In this document: positions 43,596 to 55,030 of the stretch, piece by piece
How the letters are laid out: the number at the start of each line of letters is the position of its first letter
How positions within the stretch are numbered: the first letter of the stretch is position 1
Source: Capniomyces stellatus
Lineage: Eukaryota > Kickxellomycota > Harpellomycetes > Harpellales > Legeriomycetaceae
NCBI GenBank assembly: GCA_001661515.1
Contig: LUVW01000025.1
Location: 108,781-172,780 of the forward strand
Direction of reading: 5' to 3'
DNA: 64,000 nucleotides
The notes under the pieces: model-generated
Told to the model about the DNA's origin: nothing
The model's input: the letters and a program-made list of their open reading frames with translations, nothing else
The model's database searches: none
Position numbers and translations under genes: made by a program

Positions 43596-46500
43596 ATGGA
43601 TCGAGGAAAGACTCGGGGAAGAGGAAGAGGCGGTGGAGGGGGGAGAGGGAGAGGAAGAGGAGGCGGTGGTGGTGGTAGAGGAGGTGGTAGGGGGGGAAGT
43701 AAGTTTAATCAAGAGAGAGGAGCAGGATTGATGGGGAAAGGAAAGGAAAGCAAGACAAATTCGTTGAAGGAGCGAGCAAACAGGTACGAAAAAACGTCAA
43801 CGATGGAAACGGATGTGTACGAGTTTGATGAAGAAGAGGCGGAGAAGGGAATGAGGAAGAGACATTTGGAGGAGGTAGGGACAAAGGATTTTGTTATGGG
43901 AGAAGTGAACAGCGAGGATGATGAGGATATTGATTCGGATATAGCGTTTGGGAGCAGCGATGAGGAAAAGTTTGAGGATTTCAAGTTTGGATACCGAAAG
44001 GGGGAGGGAGATGAAGAGTCGGATTGGGAGTTTGAAGAGGGAGATGGAGGTATGTACTTTACAGACTTTTTGGCGATGAAGGAAAGTAAAAGCAAGAAGG
44101 GTGCAGAGGAAGGGGGAGACAAGAAGAAGAAGAGCAAGAAGGGCAAGGAGGGCAGAGTAGAGGGTGGTGCGGATTCAGAGACTTTTAGTGAGCTCGGAGA
44201 GGGAATGGATAGCGATTCGTCAATTGTAGAGAAACAAAGACCTAAAAAAACCAAGGCTAAAGATAAAAAGGGCACAAAAGGCAAGGATAAGGGCGAGGGT
44301 AAAGCAAAGACGATTGGGTATAGTGATTTGATTGGAGGATTTAGTGATTCAGAACTTGAATTGGAGGAAGAGGAAGAAGAAGAAGAAGAAGAGGGAGATA
44401 AAGAGTTTGAGGGATTTAATGATGATTCAGAAACGGAAAATCAGATAGAATCGGATTTAGGGTCTGAAGAAGATAGTGAGAAAGAGGAAGAAGAAGAAGA
44501 AGAAGAAGAAGAAGAAGAAGAGTATGATTTTGAAGAAGAGGTGCTTGATAAAAAGGAAAGAATAGAAGAAGAAGCAAAGTTAGCAAACCTGGGGCAATTG
44601 GTTAGCGAGATAGCAAGCAAGGACAAGAAAAAGAATAAGAATGAAGTGAGATATATTGAAGAGATGACGGAGAATTACGAGGAAAGCGAATTTCAGCTTG
44701 GAAATGGAGAATTAGGTAAGAGAGAGAAAGAAAGATGAATAGTAGTAATAATGATAATGATAATGATAATGATAACAATGATAATGATGATGATTATAGG
44801 GATGGAGAAAGAGGAAAAGTTGGAATTGAAGGATGTTTTAATGTCGTTAAAAGGAAAGACGGGACAAGAAACAAAGCAGGAAAAATTAAAAGGGAGTTTG
44901 GAGATGGTGAAGGAGAGCTTGGGAAGAGTGAGCAAGACAGGAAAGAAGGATGGGAGTAAAGTGGGGGTGTTATCGGCACCGATTCCAAGGGTGTTGAAGG
45001 AGAGTTTGGAGAGAAAAGCGGCGTATGAAGAGACAAAGAAGAGTGTATCAGAATGGCAACAAACAGTGGACATAAACAGCAAAAAAGAGAATTTAGAGTT
45101 CCCACTGAACGAGGCAAGATTGGATGCAAAGCAAGGGGCAAAGATCACAAGTGAGTTTTCAGCGGAAACAGGGATGGAAAAGGAAATTGCAGCGGTTCTG
45201 GGCAGTAGCTTGATAAACGAACACAAGCTGATGGAGTTTGAGGGTCTGAAGCTGAAGGAGATGGACAAGGAAAGCATGATTAAACGGCAAAATGAGCTGA
45301 GAAACATGCGAGAATTGATGTTTCGACAGGAACAAAAGGCAAAACGGATGGCAAAAATCAAGTCAAAAGCGTACCGAAGAATCCTCAAGAAGGATAAAGT
45401 CAGACAGGCGACCAAAGCGCAACTGCTTGCGGGAACTGAAGCTGGACTGAAACCAGACGAACTGGCTTCAAGCGAAGGCCAACTCAACAGTCTAGACCAG
45501 CAGGAAATAATGGCGTTGGAGGAGAAACGCGCAATCGAAAGAGTCTCACTTCGTCACAAAAACACAGGCAAATGGGCCAAACAAATGAAGAGTTTTGGCA
45601 AACACAACGACGATGTCAGGCTCAACCTCCAACAATCGCTCCACCAACACAGCGAACTCAAACGCAAAATCCACGACCACAATTCCGATAACTCTGATGC
45701 CAATTCAGACTACAATTCTGACGACAACTCCGAAAACGATCTCAATTCTGTTGACTCTATCAAACAATCCGCAATTGCCCAAATCGATCGCCTGATTTCC
45801 TCCAATAATTCCACCGATGAAGATTTTGGCTCTAAATCTAAACTCTTCAACATGAAGTTCATGCAAACCGCAATCAACAAACGCTCCCAAGACTCCCTCA
45901 GCCAAGCCGACCAAATCAAGTCTCAGATCTCAAACCTTCTTCTCTCCCCCAACACCGATAACAACAACAATAACATTGACAATCTTGTTAATCTTTCAGG
46001 CAGAAGATCCTTTGGAAACCCCAACCAACCACAAAATCCCTCCTCAAAACCCCCAACTGATTTGACTTCCTTTACCAAACCTTCCACCAAATCGTTCAAG
46101 CTTTCTGGCTCCATTTCTGCCGAATCTCCACCAACAAACTCCAATACTAATACAAACTCCAATACTAATACCAACTCCAACACTAATACCAATACTAATT
46201 CCAATACTAGTAAAAAGTCTAAAAATAAATCATCCACATCTTCTCAACCTTCTACTCTAGAGTCCAACCCCTGGATTGACGGTGACTCTTCCCTATCAAA
46301 CAAATTCAACATCACCAGCGATCGTGCCATAACTAAGAAATCCTCAAAGTCTGACAAGGCCTCTGCCAAACTAAGAGACGCCAAGTCTTCCTCAACAAAC
46401 GCCAACTTGTCTGCCTCCCACCTCTCTGGAAAAACTTTGGATGGAAAAACTTTACTCGACGTCAACAAATCAATCAACATCAAATTGCCTTCCCAGAATT

Positions 46501-47126
46501 CTACCCAGAAATCCGCTAAAATCCCCGCCCAATCCACCGTCCAATCCACCGTCCAATCCACCGTCCAATCCACCTCCAACGACTCGGAATTCTACAGTCT
46601 TGACATTGACGACCACAACCATCTCGACTCCCAATCCCAAATCACCTTTACCCAAACCGAACTCATCGAACGTGCCTTTGCCAACGATGCTGATTACGGC
46701 CAAAACGAATCTTCTGACTTTGCCTCCGAGAAACTTGCCATAATCGACCAAGACGCCCCCAAAGACATCGACCTCACCCTTCCTGGATGGGGCTCCTGGG
46801 GCGGCTCCTCAATCGAATTCCAGAAAAATAAAGTCGTCAAAAAAGCTGACAAAAACGACGGAATCCTCGCCAAAAAACGCAAAGACGCTAAACTCAAATC
46901 CGTCATCATCAACGAAAAATCTATCAAAAAGGCCTCCAAGTATCTTACCAAATCCGTCCCCTTCCCTTACTCCAACCCCTCCCACTACGCCAACGCCATG
47001 GCCACCCCCATCGGTCCCGAGTGGAACACATCCTCCTTTGTCTCCAAAGTCACTAAACCCAAAGTCCTCACCAAAATGGGCCGCATCATCGATCCAATCA
47101 CCGCCCCATTCAAATCTTCACAATAA
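43596..47126 (+). CDS. UTP14: UTP14, U3 snoRNP small-subunit processome protein
   Basis: Nucleolar factor that activates the helicase Dhr1 to release U3 snoRNA during 18S rRNA maturation. Two exons, 43596-44715 and 44800-47126, give 1,148 residues. The N-terminus is an RGG/Gly-Arg-rich box (DRGKTRGRGRGGGGG). Long Glu/Lys tracts follow, including a run of thirteen Glu. Family motifs lie in exon 2: ISKLxx-type basic block KRMAKIKSKAYRRILKK near its middle, and the C-terminal VPFPYSNPSHYANAMATPIGPEWNTSS in two parts, conserved in UTP14. Asn/Ser/Thr-rich linkers (NTNSNTNTNS) lie between. The ATG at 43596 is preferred because it opens directly onto MDRGKTRG. The sense strand changes from G-rich to C-rich near 45.4-45.6 kb. 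Confidence 0.92.
44716..44799 (+). repeat. UTP14 intron built of AATGAT repeats
   Basis: The 84-base intron is mostly (AATGAT)n between a GTAAGA donor and an ATTATAG acceptor. It is open in the exon-2 frame, so retention would be read as Asn/Met/Ile-rich sequence only if the upstream phase matched, which it does not. Confidence 0.7.
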
Positions 47127-47774
47127 TCTTTTATATATTCTTTATTTATCCTTTATTTTCTCTTTATTTTTCTCTTTAAATTATCACCTCAAATTTACAA
47201 TCTATATACTATTAATATAAACCAACATTTCTTCCATCTCCAATCCCAACATTATCTTTTCGCTTATTCCCCTTTCCTCCTCACGCATTTTCAGCACCTC
47301 TACTTCCACCTGCAGCTTTATATACTCTGATACCTACATGCCCCATCGTTTCATTCATTTTTAAACTTTAACTCCCTTTCCTCAACCTTATACTCCATTT
47401 ATATCAGCCCTTCTGAATCACCCCAGCTTTATCAACCACACAATCTAAATTTACCAGCTCTTCCTTGTCTATATCCCGAATCAGCCTTCTCTCGTTCATC
47501 TATCCCATTCATACATTCAATTATACATATACCCATTTAGTGTAGCTAAATTAACACCATCACAACAAAACACTGTACATCCCATAAATATCTTACAATT
47601 GTTTCCGTCTCCCACCTATTAGCCTCTCCACCATCCGACCCATAACCTCCTGTTGCACATACTATACAATCACCATACCCACTCAAATTTTGTTTATACA
47701 CGATTATTGCTACCCCTCCAACATTCCCCTTATCCCATATTATGCCCCACAACTTGTTCATAAATCCATAATTA
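47127..47774. other. 3' region between convergent genes
   Basis: Pyrimidine-rich on the plus strand directly after UTP14 (CTTTATTTTCTC, CCCCTTTCCTCC), then mixed. The minus-strand frame 47546-47983 overlaps the gene at 47775 in another frame and is not believed. Confidence 0.5.
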
Positions 47775-48340
47775 CTATCTTTTTCTTTTACTTGATGATT
47801 CGTCATTCGTTCGTTTCTTTTCCATCCTAAGCTCATCATGCTTCCTGTCTCCCAGCTCCAAGCCCATATCTGAATATACACTGTCCTCATCTTCACTACC
47901 CAGCTCTTCATCCGTTTCGTGTATTTCAAAATCCATAACCCTCCTCTCCTGCCGCCTACCACTTTTATCACCCGATACCTCACAAACTATGGCTTGCCCT
48001 ATTCCCAACAAATCCATACTTTTGTGCACTTTTTTCTGACACACCGATGCTAACCAATTTGATTTTACTCTACCTCCCATTACCTCTCCTGTATTTCCTT
48101 TGCTGACCATTGGTGCTGGTGCTGGTACAAGACTGCAAAGCGATTTCTGCTGCATTTGCTCGTGCTTTGACCTCGCAAAAAACTGTTTTTGCGTCGAAAT
48201 ATTTGACTTGCTGATCCTATTTCTACATTTATTTATTTTTCATTACCTTTGTCAAACCCTGTTTGGACTGATATGTATTATTTATGTTTACAAAGTCGTA
48301 TTATACTACTACTCTACCTTTTCCCTCTACTCCAATTCAT
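47775..48340 (-). CDS. Hypothetical acidic/basic protein, 154 residues
   Basis: Two exons on the minus strand: a 23-base first exon 48340-48318 (MNWSRGK), then 48216-47775, with the splice completing an Arg codon. The N-terminal part is basic and helical (QKQFFARSKHEQMQQKSL). The middle contains a short hydrophobic patch, MDLLGIGQAIVCEV. The C-terminal third is acidic (HETDEELGSEDEDS) and it ends in SSSKRKR, a likely nuclear localisation signal. I infer a small nuclear protein. No family is recognised. The long open second exon and the in-phase mini-exon support a real gene. Confidence 0.5.
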
Positions 48341-48779
48341 TTTCAGAACTCTCCACAATTCTAAAAAAAATATACAACTAAACCTGTGTAACCTGAACAA
48401 AACGACCTTTCAAAGGTATTTATACTGAATTTTCTGGAAACAAGCTGAAAAACGAGCAAATTCTAAATCAATGGAAGAAACCCCAGCAAATTATGCAGAG
48501 TTGGCTAGTCAACTGATAAATTGATCAATTGATCGATTGCATTTAAACAGCATTCAATGTTCACTGGAGGGCATGTAGCATTTCGAATGTTTTATAACCG
48601 ACAACCGATGCAAATCATGTCATGAATACCGTGATAAAAGTACGGCATATCAGCTTTAAACCCCCCAATTTTAGACATTAAAAGTATAAACGATTGTTTG
48701 TTTGTAAATCTACCGAATGAGAGAAATAATTGATAACATCCAATAAATAACACAGCTAATAAAAATTGATTGAAGTGTT

Positions 48780-48805
48780 CCCCCCCCCCCCCCCCCCCCC
48801 CCCCC
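48780..48805. repeat. Poly-C tract abutting the assembly gap
   Basis: At least 26 consecutive C directly before the N-run at 48806. The same kind of run ends the window at 63983-64000. Confidence 0.95.
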
Positions 48806-48912
48806 NNNNNNNNNNNNNNNNNNNNNNNNNNNNNNNNNNNNNNNNNNNNNNNNNNNNNNNNNNNNNNNNNNNNNNNNNNNNNNNNNNNNNNNNNNNNNNN
48901 NNNNNNNNNNNN
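48806..48912. other. Assembly gap (107 N)
   Basis: Unknown sequence following a poly-C run. The open frame on its right side (48913-49127) enters from the gap. Confidence 0.95.
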
Positions 48913-49127
48913 TATCTCCTCTGGCTGTATTTGGAGCAAGCCAAATAAATCATCCGATTATTGATCTGTCCAACAAAGCTTACTCGCGTATTAAAATCCT
49001 GCCTTTAATTGGAACCGAGCAAGTCTTCCGCTCTAGAACACCAATGCAGATCAACTCTTTGTGCGCTTCTGTAGACTTTTGGTTCGTACAATCAGGTATT
49101 GCTTTTGGTCTACTCCCCCATGCTTAA
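48913..49127 (+). CDS. Partial open frame emerging from the gap
   Basis: Seventy codons are open from the gap edge to a TAA at 49125-49127, reading SPLAVFGASQINHPIIDLSN... and ending VDFWFVQSGIAFGLLPHA. The composition looks protein-like (mixed, with Trp and Cys) rather than AT-driven. The 5' end is lost in the gap. I do not recognise it. It may be the end of a gene or a relic, and the opposite strand is also partly open. Confidence 0.3.
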
Positions 49128-49764
49128 ACCATAATTAGACCATTTAAAATACCAGCAAGTTTGTAAACTGTACATGAGCCAAACTCGTGGTGGGTGCAAA
49201 AAACACATATCTCTGGCCTGATAGAACAAAACAGTTGTGATCAGCCCTGAACAATGTTGCTATTTAAACAAACGGTGGTTGAATATAGCTCAAAAACAGT
49301 TGAAATACACTGTGATGTTGCAGTATATTGTGTTGCAGATCAAAATGCATAGACTACGATCCTACTAAACCATTCCTCGTTTCTAGCAACCAAAACATAA
49401 AGCCAATTTCAATACAAAAAAAATACAAAACATACAGCTATGCCTTACAACAACGATGATAAAACATACAGCTAGACTACGCTATGCGTAAGGTTTGCAG
49501 TGTATTCTATTGCTTGCACTCTTCAGTGCCATTGATCTGTGATTGAAACTAGATATACACCAGAAAAGCATGTTTCCCCGAGTGTAAAACTGGACGTCCA
49601 CACCTTTTCTTTTTTTATAAACCAACAATTTTGGACAAGAAATATAATTGTCTGTGGATACCCCGAGTAGACCAGAAACAAATTCTGCTTTTATCAATTG
49701 AAATACACAGATACACAGATACACAGATACACAGATACACAGATACACAGATACACAGGTGACA
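49128..49764. other. Intergenic with octamer repeat
   Basis: AT-rich with no gene seen. It contains an 8-bp AGATACAC tandem repeat, about seven copies from about 49703 to 49757, directly before the broken secreted-protein gene. Confidence 0.55.
49703..49757. repeat. 8-bp tandem repeat (AGATACAC)n
   Basis: About seven consecutive AGATACAC units. The unit length matches that of the (TGATGTAT)n array at 19252, although the sequence differs. Confidence 0.85.
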
Positions 49765-50286
49765 ATGTAAAAACTCACGGTCGCATGTCTAGCAGTGTTG
49801 TTGACAACTCTGGCTAACATAATAAACAAACTCAATGTCGAGGGAGCTAATTTAAACAAGCTCAGTCATTATGGTGGTTATGAGGGTGCCAATGTAAACA
49901 GGCTCAGCCATTATGGTGATAAGAATGAAGATGGCTATGGGGATAGACATGGTCACCACAATCATCGTCCTGTAAATATTTAACCTAAATCTCAACAAAG
50001 CACTCGTCTGACTACAATCAACGGACAGGATTATTCCATTAGTGTCACTTTTAATCAACCAATAGAAGATAACGAATACATAAACATCCCAGCTTCAGTA
50101 TCACATTATTCAAACGGAAACACTGATTGCAGAGGATATTTTGTGGCATGCACAGAAACAAAATGCAAAGGAAAGTGTCACTTTAAGTCAATTATGATTA
50201 GCCCTGATATATATCGGCCTGATAGCAAAGTTGAATCGTATATCCACACAGTCATATGGTTCAGTATAGATAACTTTATTCAGTAA
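49765..50286 (+). pseudogene. Secreted-protein gene broken by two in-frame TAA codons
   Basis: One reading frame of 174 codons runs from ATG 49765 to TAA 50284-50286 with just two interruptions, both TAA: codon 2 (49768-49770) and 49981-49983. After the first stop the frame reads KLTVACLAVLLTTLA, an excellent signal-peptide core. Two near-identical units follow, EGANLNKLSHYG and EGANVNRLSHYG, then a Gly/His-rich stretch (GDRHGHHNHRP). After the second stop comes a 100-codon segment with several Cys (CRGYFVACTETKCKGKC). Two single-base changes would explain the breaks. I read it as a recently decayed secreted-protein gene. No family is recognised. Confidence 0.5.
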
Positions 50287-50587
50287 CAGATTTGGTAATC
50301 TATCGGATGAGGTATCACTAGATAGTCTATAGTAGATGGTTTACAGTAGATGGTTTAGAATTTTTTTTTGGTTTATTGAATCGCCAGAAAATATTGTTGT
50401 TTTTTAATTAGCTCAATATCGAACTAAATAAAGTTGAATTAATTCCTCAGTTGAGAAATGAATTTTTTTTTGTAGTTTGGCCTGGTTGGACGAGATAATT
50501 GAAAATTGCAAGTTAAAATTGTTGATATTCACAAGCATTGGCAGGAGGTACTTTGGCTTAGTGAATTGGTGGTCCAAAAGGGATAGA
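50287..50587. promoter_or_regulatory. Upstream region of WSS1
   Basis: About 300 AT-rich bases. The frame that reaches into WSS1 exon 1 is open from about 50477 but has no ATG before 50588, so this part is taken as leader. Confidence 0.4.
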
Positions 50588-51903
50588 ATGACACATTGCT
50601 TTGGCGACATACAGGTGTTGAGAAGGGCCAACAACCGGGATGAGGCACTGAAGCTATTGACAAAGTTGGCAGAGTTGGTAAATTATATTGAGTATTTTGG
50701 ACTGAATTACATGTCATGTTTCAATCGTTGTTTTTTCGTTTTCACGATATAAAAATTGAATTGAGTATTGGTATTAAATGAGCGAGTTAAATTTAAAACC
50801 TCTCCTTGGATAGGTAAAGCCAATAATGGAGACCCGGTGCTGGAAAGTCGGCAGCTTGAGAGAGTTTTATCCCAATGATAAACATTTATTGGGTAAGTAT
50901 TGGAATTCGCCTTTTAAAACAAGGGGGGGAGAAAAACATGTAAAACAGAATTGGTGGGTTAAATTTATATCTTGGTCGTACTAGTGGTTAAAAGCTCAAG
51001 CTAAACCGCTTGCTGTGTAGGTATAAACATCAACAAGACTTTTCAAATAAAAGTTCGACTAAGAAATCCTCACAATTACGACGAGTTTTTTCCATTTGAG
51101 CACTCGTTGGGAACACTGCTGCACGAGTAAGTTGAAGTTTACAAGAATTAATCCAACAATTTCAGTGAGGGATTCCGGGTGAAATACAATATGTGTTGGC
51201 AAGTTTATAAATTTTAGACAGATATGGGTGGTTCAACTAAAAATCAAATTTGCGGATTGTTAGATTAGTACACATAGTTCGGTCGCCACACGACGATATT
51301 TTTGACAATTTGCTGCTGGAATTGAAGCGGGAGGCGGCCATTCTAATAATTAATGGAGGTAAAGGGGGAGTGTTTATGTCGAGAGGAAAAAGGCTGGGAG
51401 GAGAGATGGGTGCGACTTTGAATGGAGTTAGGTTAGACGGGGATGAAGACATGTTGGGGGTGAGTGGGGGCGGAAGGAGTTTGGCGGAGAGGGCAGCTCA
51501 AGCGGCAGAAAAGCGATATTTGGAAAACAGAAAGGCGAGGGAGGGGAGAGGAAAAGAAAACGAAGTGGAATTTGGAAGAAACAAAGAGAGCAGGCGTTTA
51601 ACAGAGAAAGAAATGGTAGCCAATGCGACAATTAAGAGGATTATGGGGCAAAGAAAGTTGGTGGAAAAGCAGAGTTTGGCAGCACAGACAGCAAGCAATA
51701 ACAGCGGTAAAGCCGGACCAGCATTGCAAAGGCAAACACGGAAAGTCGTTGAGATAAAAAGCATAGAAAATGGCGGAAATAAGAGCTCCAGCAATTCTGG
51801 TGGTATAGCAGTGATAGACGTTGACAGTTTAGAGTCAAGTGGTGGTAAAGGATCAGACGAGAATTTAGGGAGCAGCAACAGAGATATAATCGTGATAGAC
51901 TAG
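50588..51903 (+). CDS. WSS1: WSS1-like WLM-domain metalloprotease
   Basis: DNA-dependent protease that removes proteins crosslinked to DNA, in the SUMO pathway. Exons 50588-50677, 50820-50892, 51021-51126 and 51264-51903 give 302 residues. The WLM domain fills residues 1-120: FGDIQVLRRANNRDEAL, then PIMETRCWKVGSLREFYP, KVRLRNPHNYDEFFPFE, and the zinc site HELVHIVRSPHD. The HExxH motif is split by the last intron, so no single ORF shows it. The C-terminal half is disordered and basic. It ends with two short hydrophobic-acidic motifs, GIAVIDVDSLE and RDIIVID, which fit SUMO-interacting motifs as in yeast Wss1. The start at 50588 gives the usual family N-terminus. Confidence 0.92.
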
Positions 51904-51967
51904 GGAACTGGTGTGCCATATTCGTGCATATATTGGCTGATTGTGTTAATGGATTTTTTTTTCCTGG

Positions 51968-54900
51968 CTATTTGCGTCTTTTCCCAAGCAGCTTGTTGAT
52001 TCTAGAAAAACTGGTTTCTCTTGACCTTCCATTGTCGGGGTTGAGTTTTCTTTTGGTGCCCCTTGTGCTGCTAGACTTGGATCCAGTGCGTGGGTTTAAA
52101 TGTACATTTGGGGTGTTTGGGCTATTTGGCTGTTCGCGGTTGTTGTTGTTGACAGCTATTTGGTATTGGGTTGAAGGATTTGTGCCAGGGCTTGTCAAAT
52201 GGTTTGGGGTTGGGTCATTGATTTCGTAATCCTAATTGTATAGCAGAGATTTACAGTAATGTTTATATTTAGAATAGATTGATATGTGGTAGTAAGACAT
52301 AATCAACTCATAATACTCGTGAGTTGGGTGCATTTTTTTTTATAGTCTACTTGCATTGTTTTCTACAGGCGCAAAGCTTTTGAGTCGAAAGTTTTTGGAA
52401 ACTGGTTTTGGCTGATCGGTTTTGGGATTTGACAAGTTGAAGCTGCCAATGTTATGGATAGACTTTTTTGGACTTGTATTTAAGTTTGAGTTTGGGTTTG
52501 GGTTTGGGGGCTTCTCATTAAACAGCTCGTCACCAAAGTCTACAGAATAAATTCATTTTCAAATATCATGGTAGAAAAACACGCATCAGTCAGAATAATC
52601 TTGTTTATAAAGTATATTAAAGTAATAAAAACGTAAATGTCGAGTGGCTAGCAATACCAAGAAAATCTGAATGTATTTTACCTGGCTCAGAACTATACTT
52701 TGTGCTATTAACATACATATTTACATTTGGGTTAAAACCGGTTGAACGATCAAGCAAAGTAAATAGTAGTGGTAAAAAAGGAAGAAAAAAAAAAGTTATT
52801 ACCTTTTGTTGTCGGACAAATCTGAATGCTGGTCAATGTGTGTGATTTTATCTCCAAATAGATCAGTCTCGCTATTTTCACTTTCACTACCGCTGTTGCT
52901 GACAATGCTTGTACGGTCATTGTTGTATGGATGGGTGTTTTTTACTGAGACTGCGTTTGAAGTTGGTATATATTGAGCCTCTAATAGGTCAAGGGGCTCT
53001 GTGTGGGGTGAGTCGATGGGCTCAACGTCTTCAAAGTCGCTTTCAGAATTGACTTCCGAATCCGAAAACTTTTGTTGGGTTTGGGTGTTGTTAAAGTCGT
53101 CAATGAATTGGTCCAACCCAACCTCATTGCACTTTCTCAATACCAGGTCCACGTTGGTTTTCAGTTCAATCGCAGTTTTTAGGCAGTTGGTGCTTAACCC
53201 TGAATCCAGCCCAAAATCAGTGCTTTCGGCTGTTCTTGAGCCTAAGCCTGGACTGACAGCTGTGATTTTGTCCAAATCCGGGTTGGTTGCCGAGCTGATA
53301 TTCAATCTAATCAAAGAGGTAATCCATTTTTGGATTTTGGGGAGTGTAGTTTTTTTCAATTCCTTGCTGTTTTCAAGTAGCTTTTCAAAAAGAACTGCGG
53401 TTTCGTTGCTTGCTTCGATCTCGTGAATGTTTGTAGGATCTATTTCTATTTCAATTCCGTTACTGTTTGCGTTCATGATGGCCAGAATATCGTCCTAAAC
53501 AAATTGACAATCAGTAGGTAAAGTCAAAATCACCTTTAATCGAGCACAAGAATCATTGCAAAAATAATATTTAAACGAATATCAGCTGATGAGAATAATT
53601 AGTTACAAGTTCGTCATCGTCCTCAAAGTGTTGGCTGGATGCCTTGAGTTCCGATCTGAATGTGCTGTTAACAATGCTGTTGAATATGTCGTCTTCGTAT
53701 CCAGAGTTTATGTCACTAAACTGGATGCCGCCACCTAAACCAGATTCATCGTCTGTGCTCGGTCCGTTTATTGAAGGAATCAGCAGTTCGAATATTGTGT
53801 TCTACAGTTGTAACATTGGTTAGCCATACCATGAGTTTTCAATGTACACACACCAAAGAAAGAAGAAGTAGGAGAAAATAAAACTACATTCAAAATAGAT
53901 GCTGGAAATGAAATTCTGGCTAGATCATTAGTCGGGCTTACCATCTCTAAAAGCAAAAAATTGATGTATGGCAACTCTTGGCTGATGTCGTAACTGATGA
54001 CTTCAATTCTTCGTTGTTTGATTTTGTTCATCAGTTGGTCCAGTTTTTTTTTGGTTTCGAGTTTCTTTGCATCAATTGCTGGGTTTGTTGAGTTTCTGAT
54101 GTATCCGTAAATCTTGATATCCAGGCCAAACGTCCTGCAAACAGAATGTAGCCCTACTCTTAACTATATCCATAAGAAGGGCTTGTAGTCTCCTGGGGTC
54201 TGTAGAGCTGAGAGTTCAAGTAAAACAAAAAAAAAATAGAGTTGTGAAATATATCAACGATTATGTTTTGGATATTTACCTCGGCATAAGCAACGCCAAA
54301 CTTTTCGTTCCACTGTTCCAAAGTGGAAATAACAAATTTTTTAAGCATGTTGAAAAAGATGGGAAGTCGTTTGTGTTTTTCGGATTTCATGAATAGACAT
54401 TTGTTTGCGATTGGGAATATTTTCTTTGAAACGAGTAGGCGGAAACAATGCGATCTATTAAATATTTCGTTCATGATTTGAAAAGCCAAGTATCGAACCT
54501 AAAATCGAATGGATAATGTAGATATTGGCGTTGTAGAAGGATGAGTTGGGAGTTGGTAAGCGGTGTTTGCATTAAAGAGCAACAAAAAAAAAAAAACCAA
54601 AGAATTAAAAAAGAAAACGTAGAAAATAGTCGATTCAATAGTACCCTGCAAGACCGTTTGTTCAGTTGAGCTAGTAACTTGTTGAAGGTGTAATTTACGC
54701 ATTGGTTGTTTTTTTTGCACAGAAACTTTAATGCCTAAAAGAAATAAAGTGGGAAAAAAAAAAGAGTACATTAGTTGGCTAAATGAGTTAAAGTAGAAAT
54801 AAGTAGAAATGAAGAGATGGTTTGGTTGGACATGGAACTAACGGTAGATATAAAATAGTCACCTTTAAGCTTTCGGGTAGTATGTGCAAAACACCAACAG

Positions 54901-55030
54901 ATTCGGTTAGTGTCGAGATGATATCGTTGATTTTTTCTTGGTCGGGTTTAAGTTTGTCGTTTTCGGCTTTTAGTTCTCGTTTGCGTTTGTTGATATGGTA
55001 CCAATTGAATTTGAAGTTGTTGGAACTCAT
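51968..55030 (-). CDS. UVSSA: UVSSA-like transcription-coupled repair factor
   Basis: In animals UVSSA binds stalled RNA polymerase II with CSA/CSB and brings TFIIH. Nine exons on the minus strand: 55030-54863, 54734-54645, 54498-54280, 54112-53942, 53801-53607, 53494-52803, 52704-52682, 52539-52367 and 52231-51968, giving 664 residues. Recognition rests on the N-terminal VHS-like region: VRYLAFQIMNEIFNRSHCFRLLV and, at its end, LEQWNEKFGVAYAE, both diagnostic of UVSSA. An acidic segment with Phe/Val (SDFEDVEPIDSPH) could serve as the TFIIH contact. The C-terminal part is Asn/Ser/Pro-rich and ends in RINKLLGKRRK. I see no Cys cluster, so the animal DUF2043 zinc region seems absent. Exon 7 is a 23-base micro-exon needed for phase. 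The exon 4 acceptor is a best choice. Confidence 0.82.

Noticed and set aside
48913..49127. Resemblance of the fragment's end to a bacterial LysR effector-domain tail
   Set aside because: A few spaced hydrophobic residues and a GI..LP-like end are too weak, and nothing else suggests bacterial DNA here.
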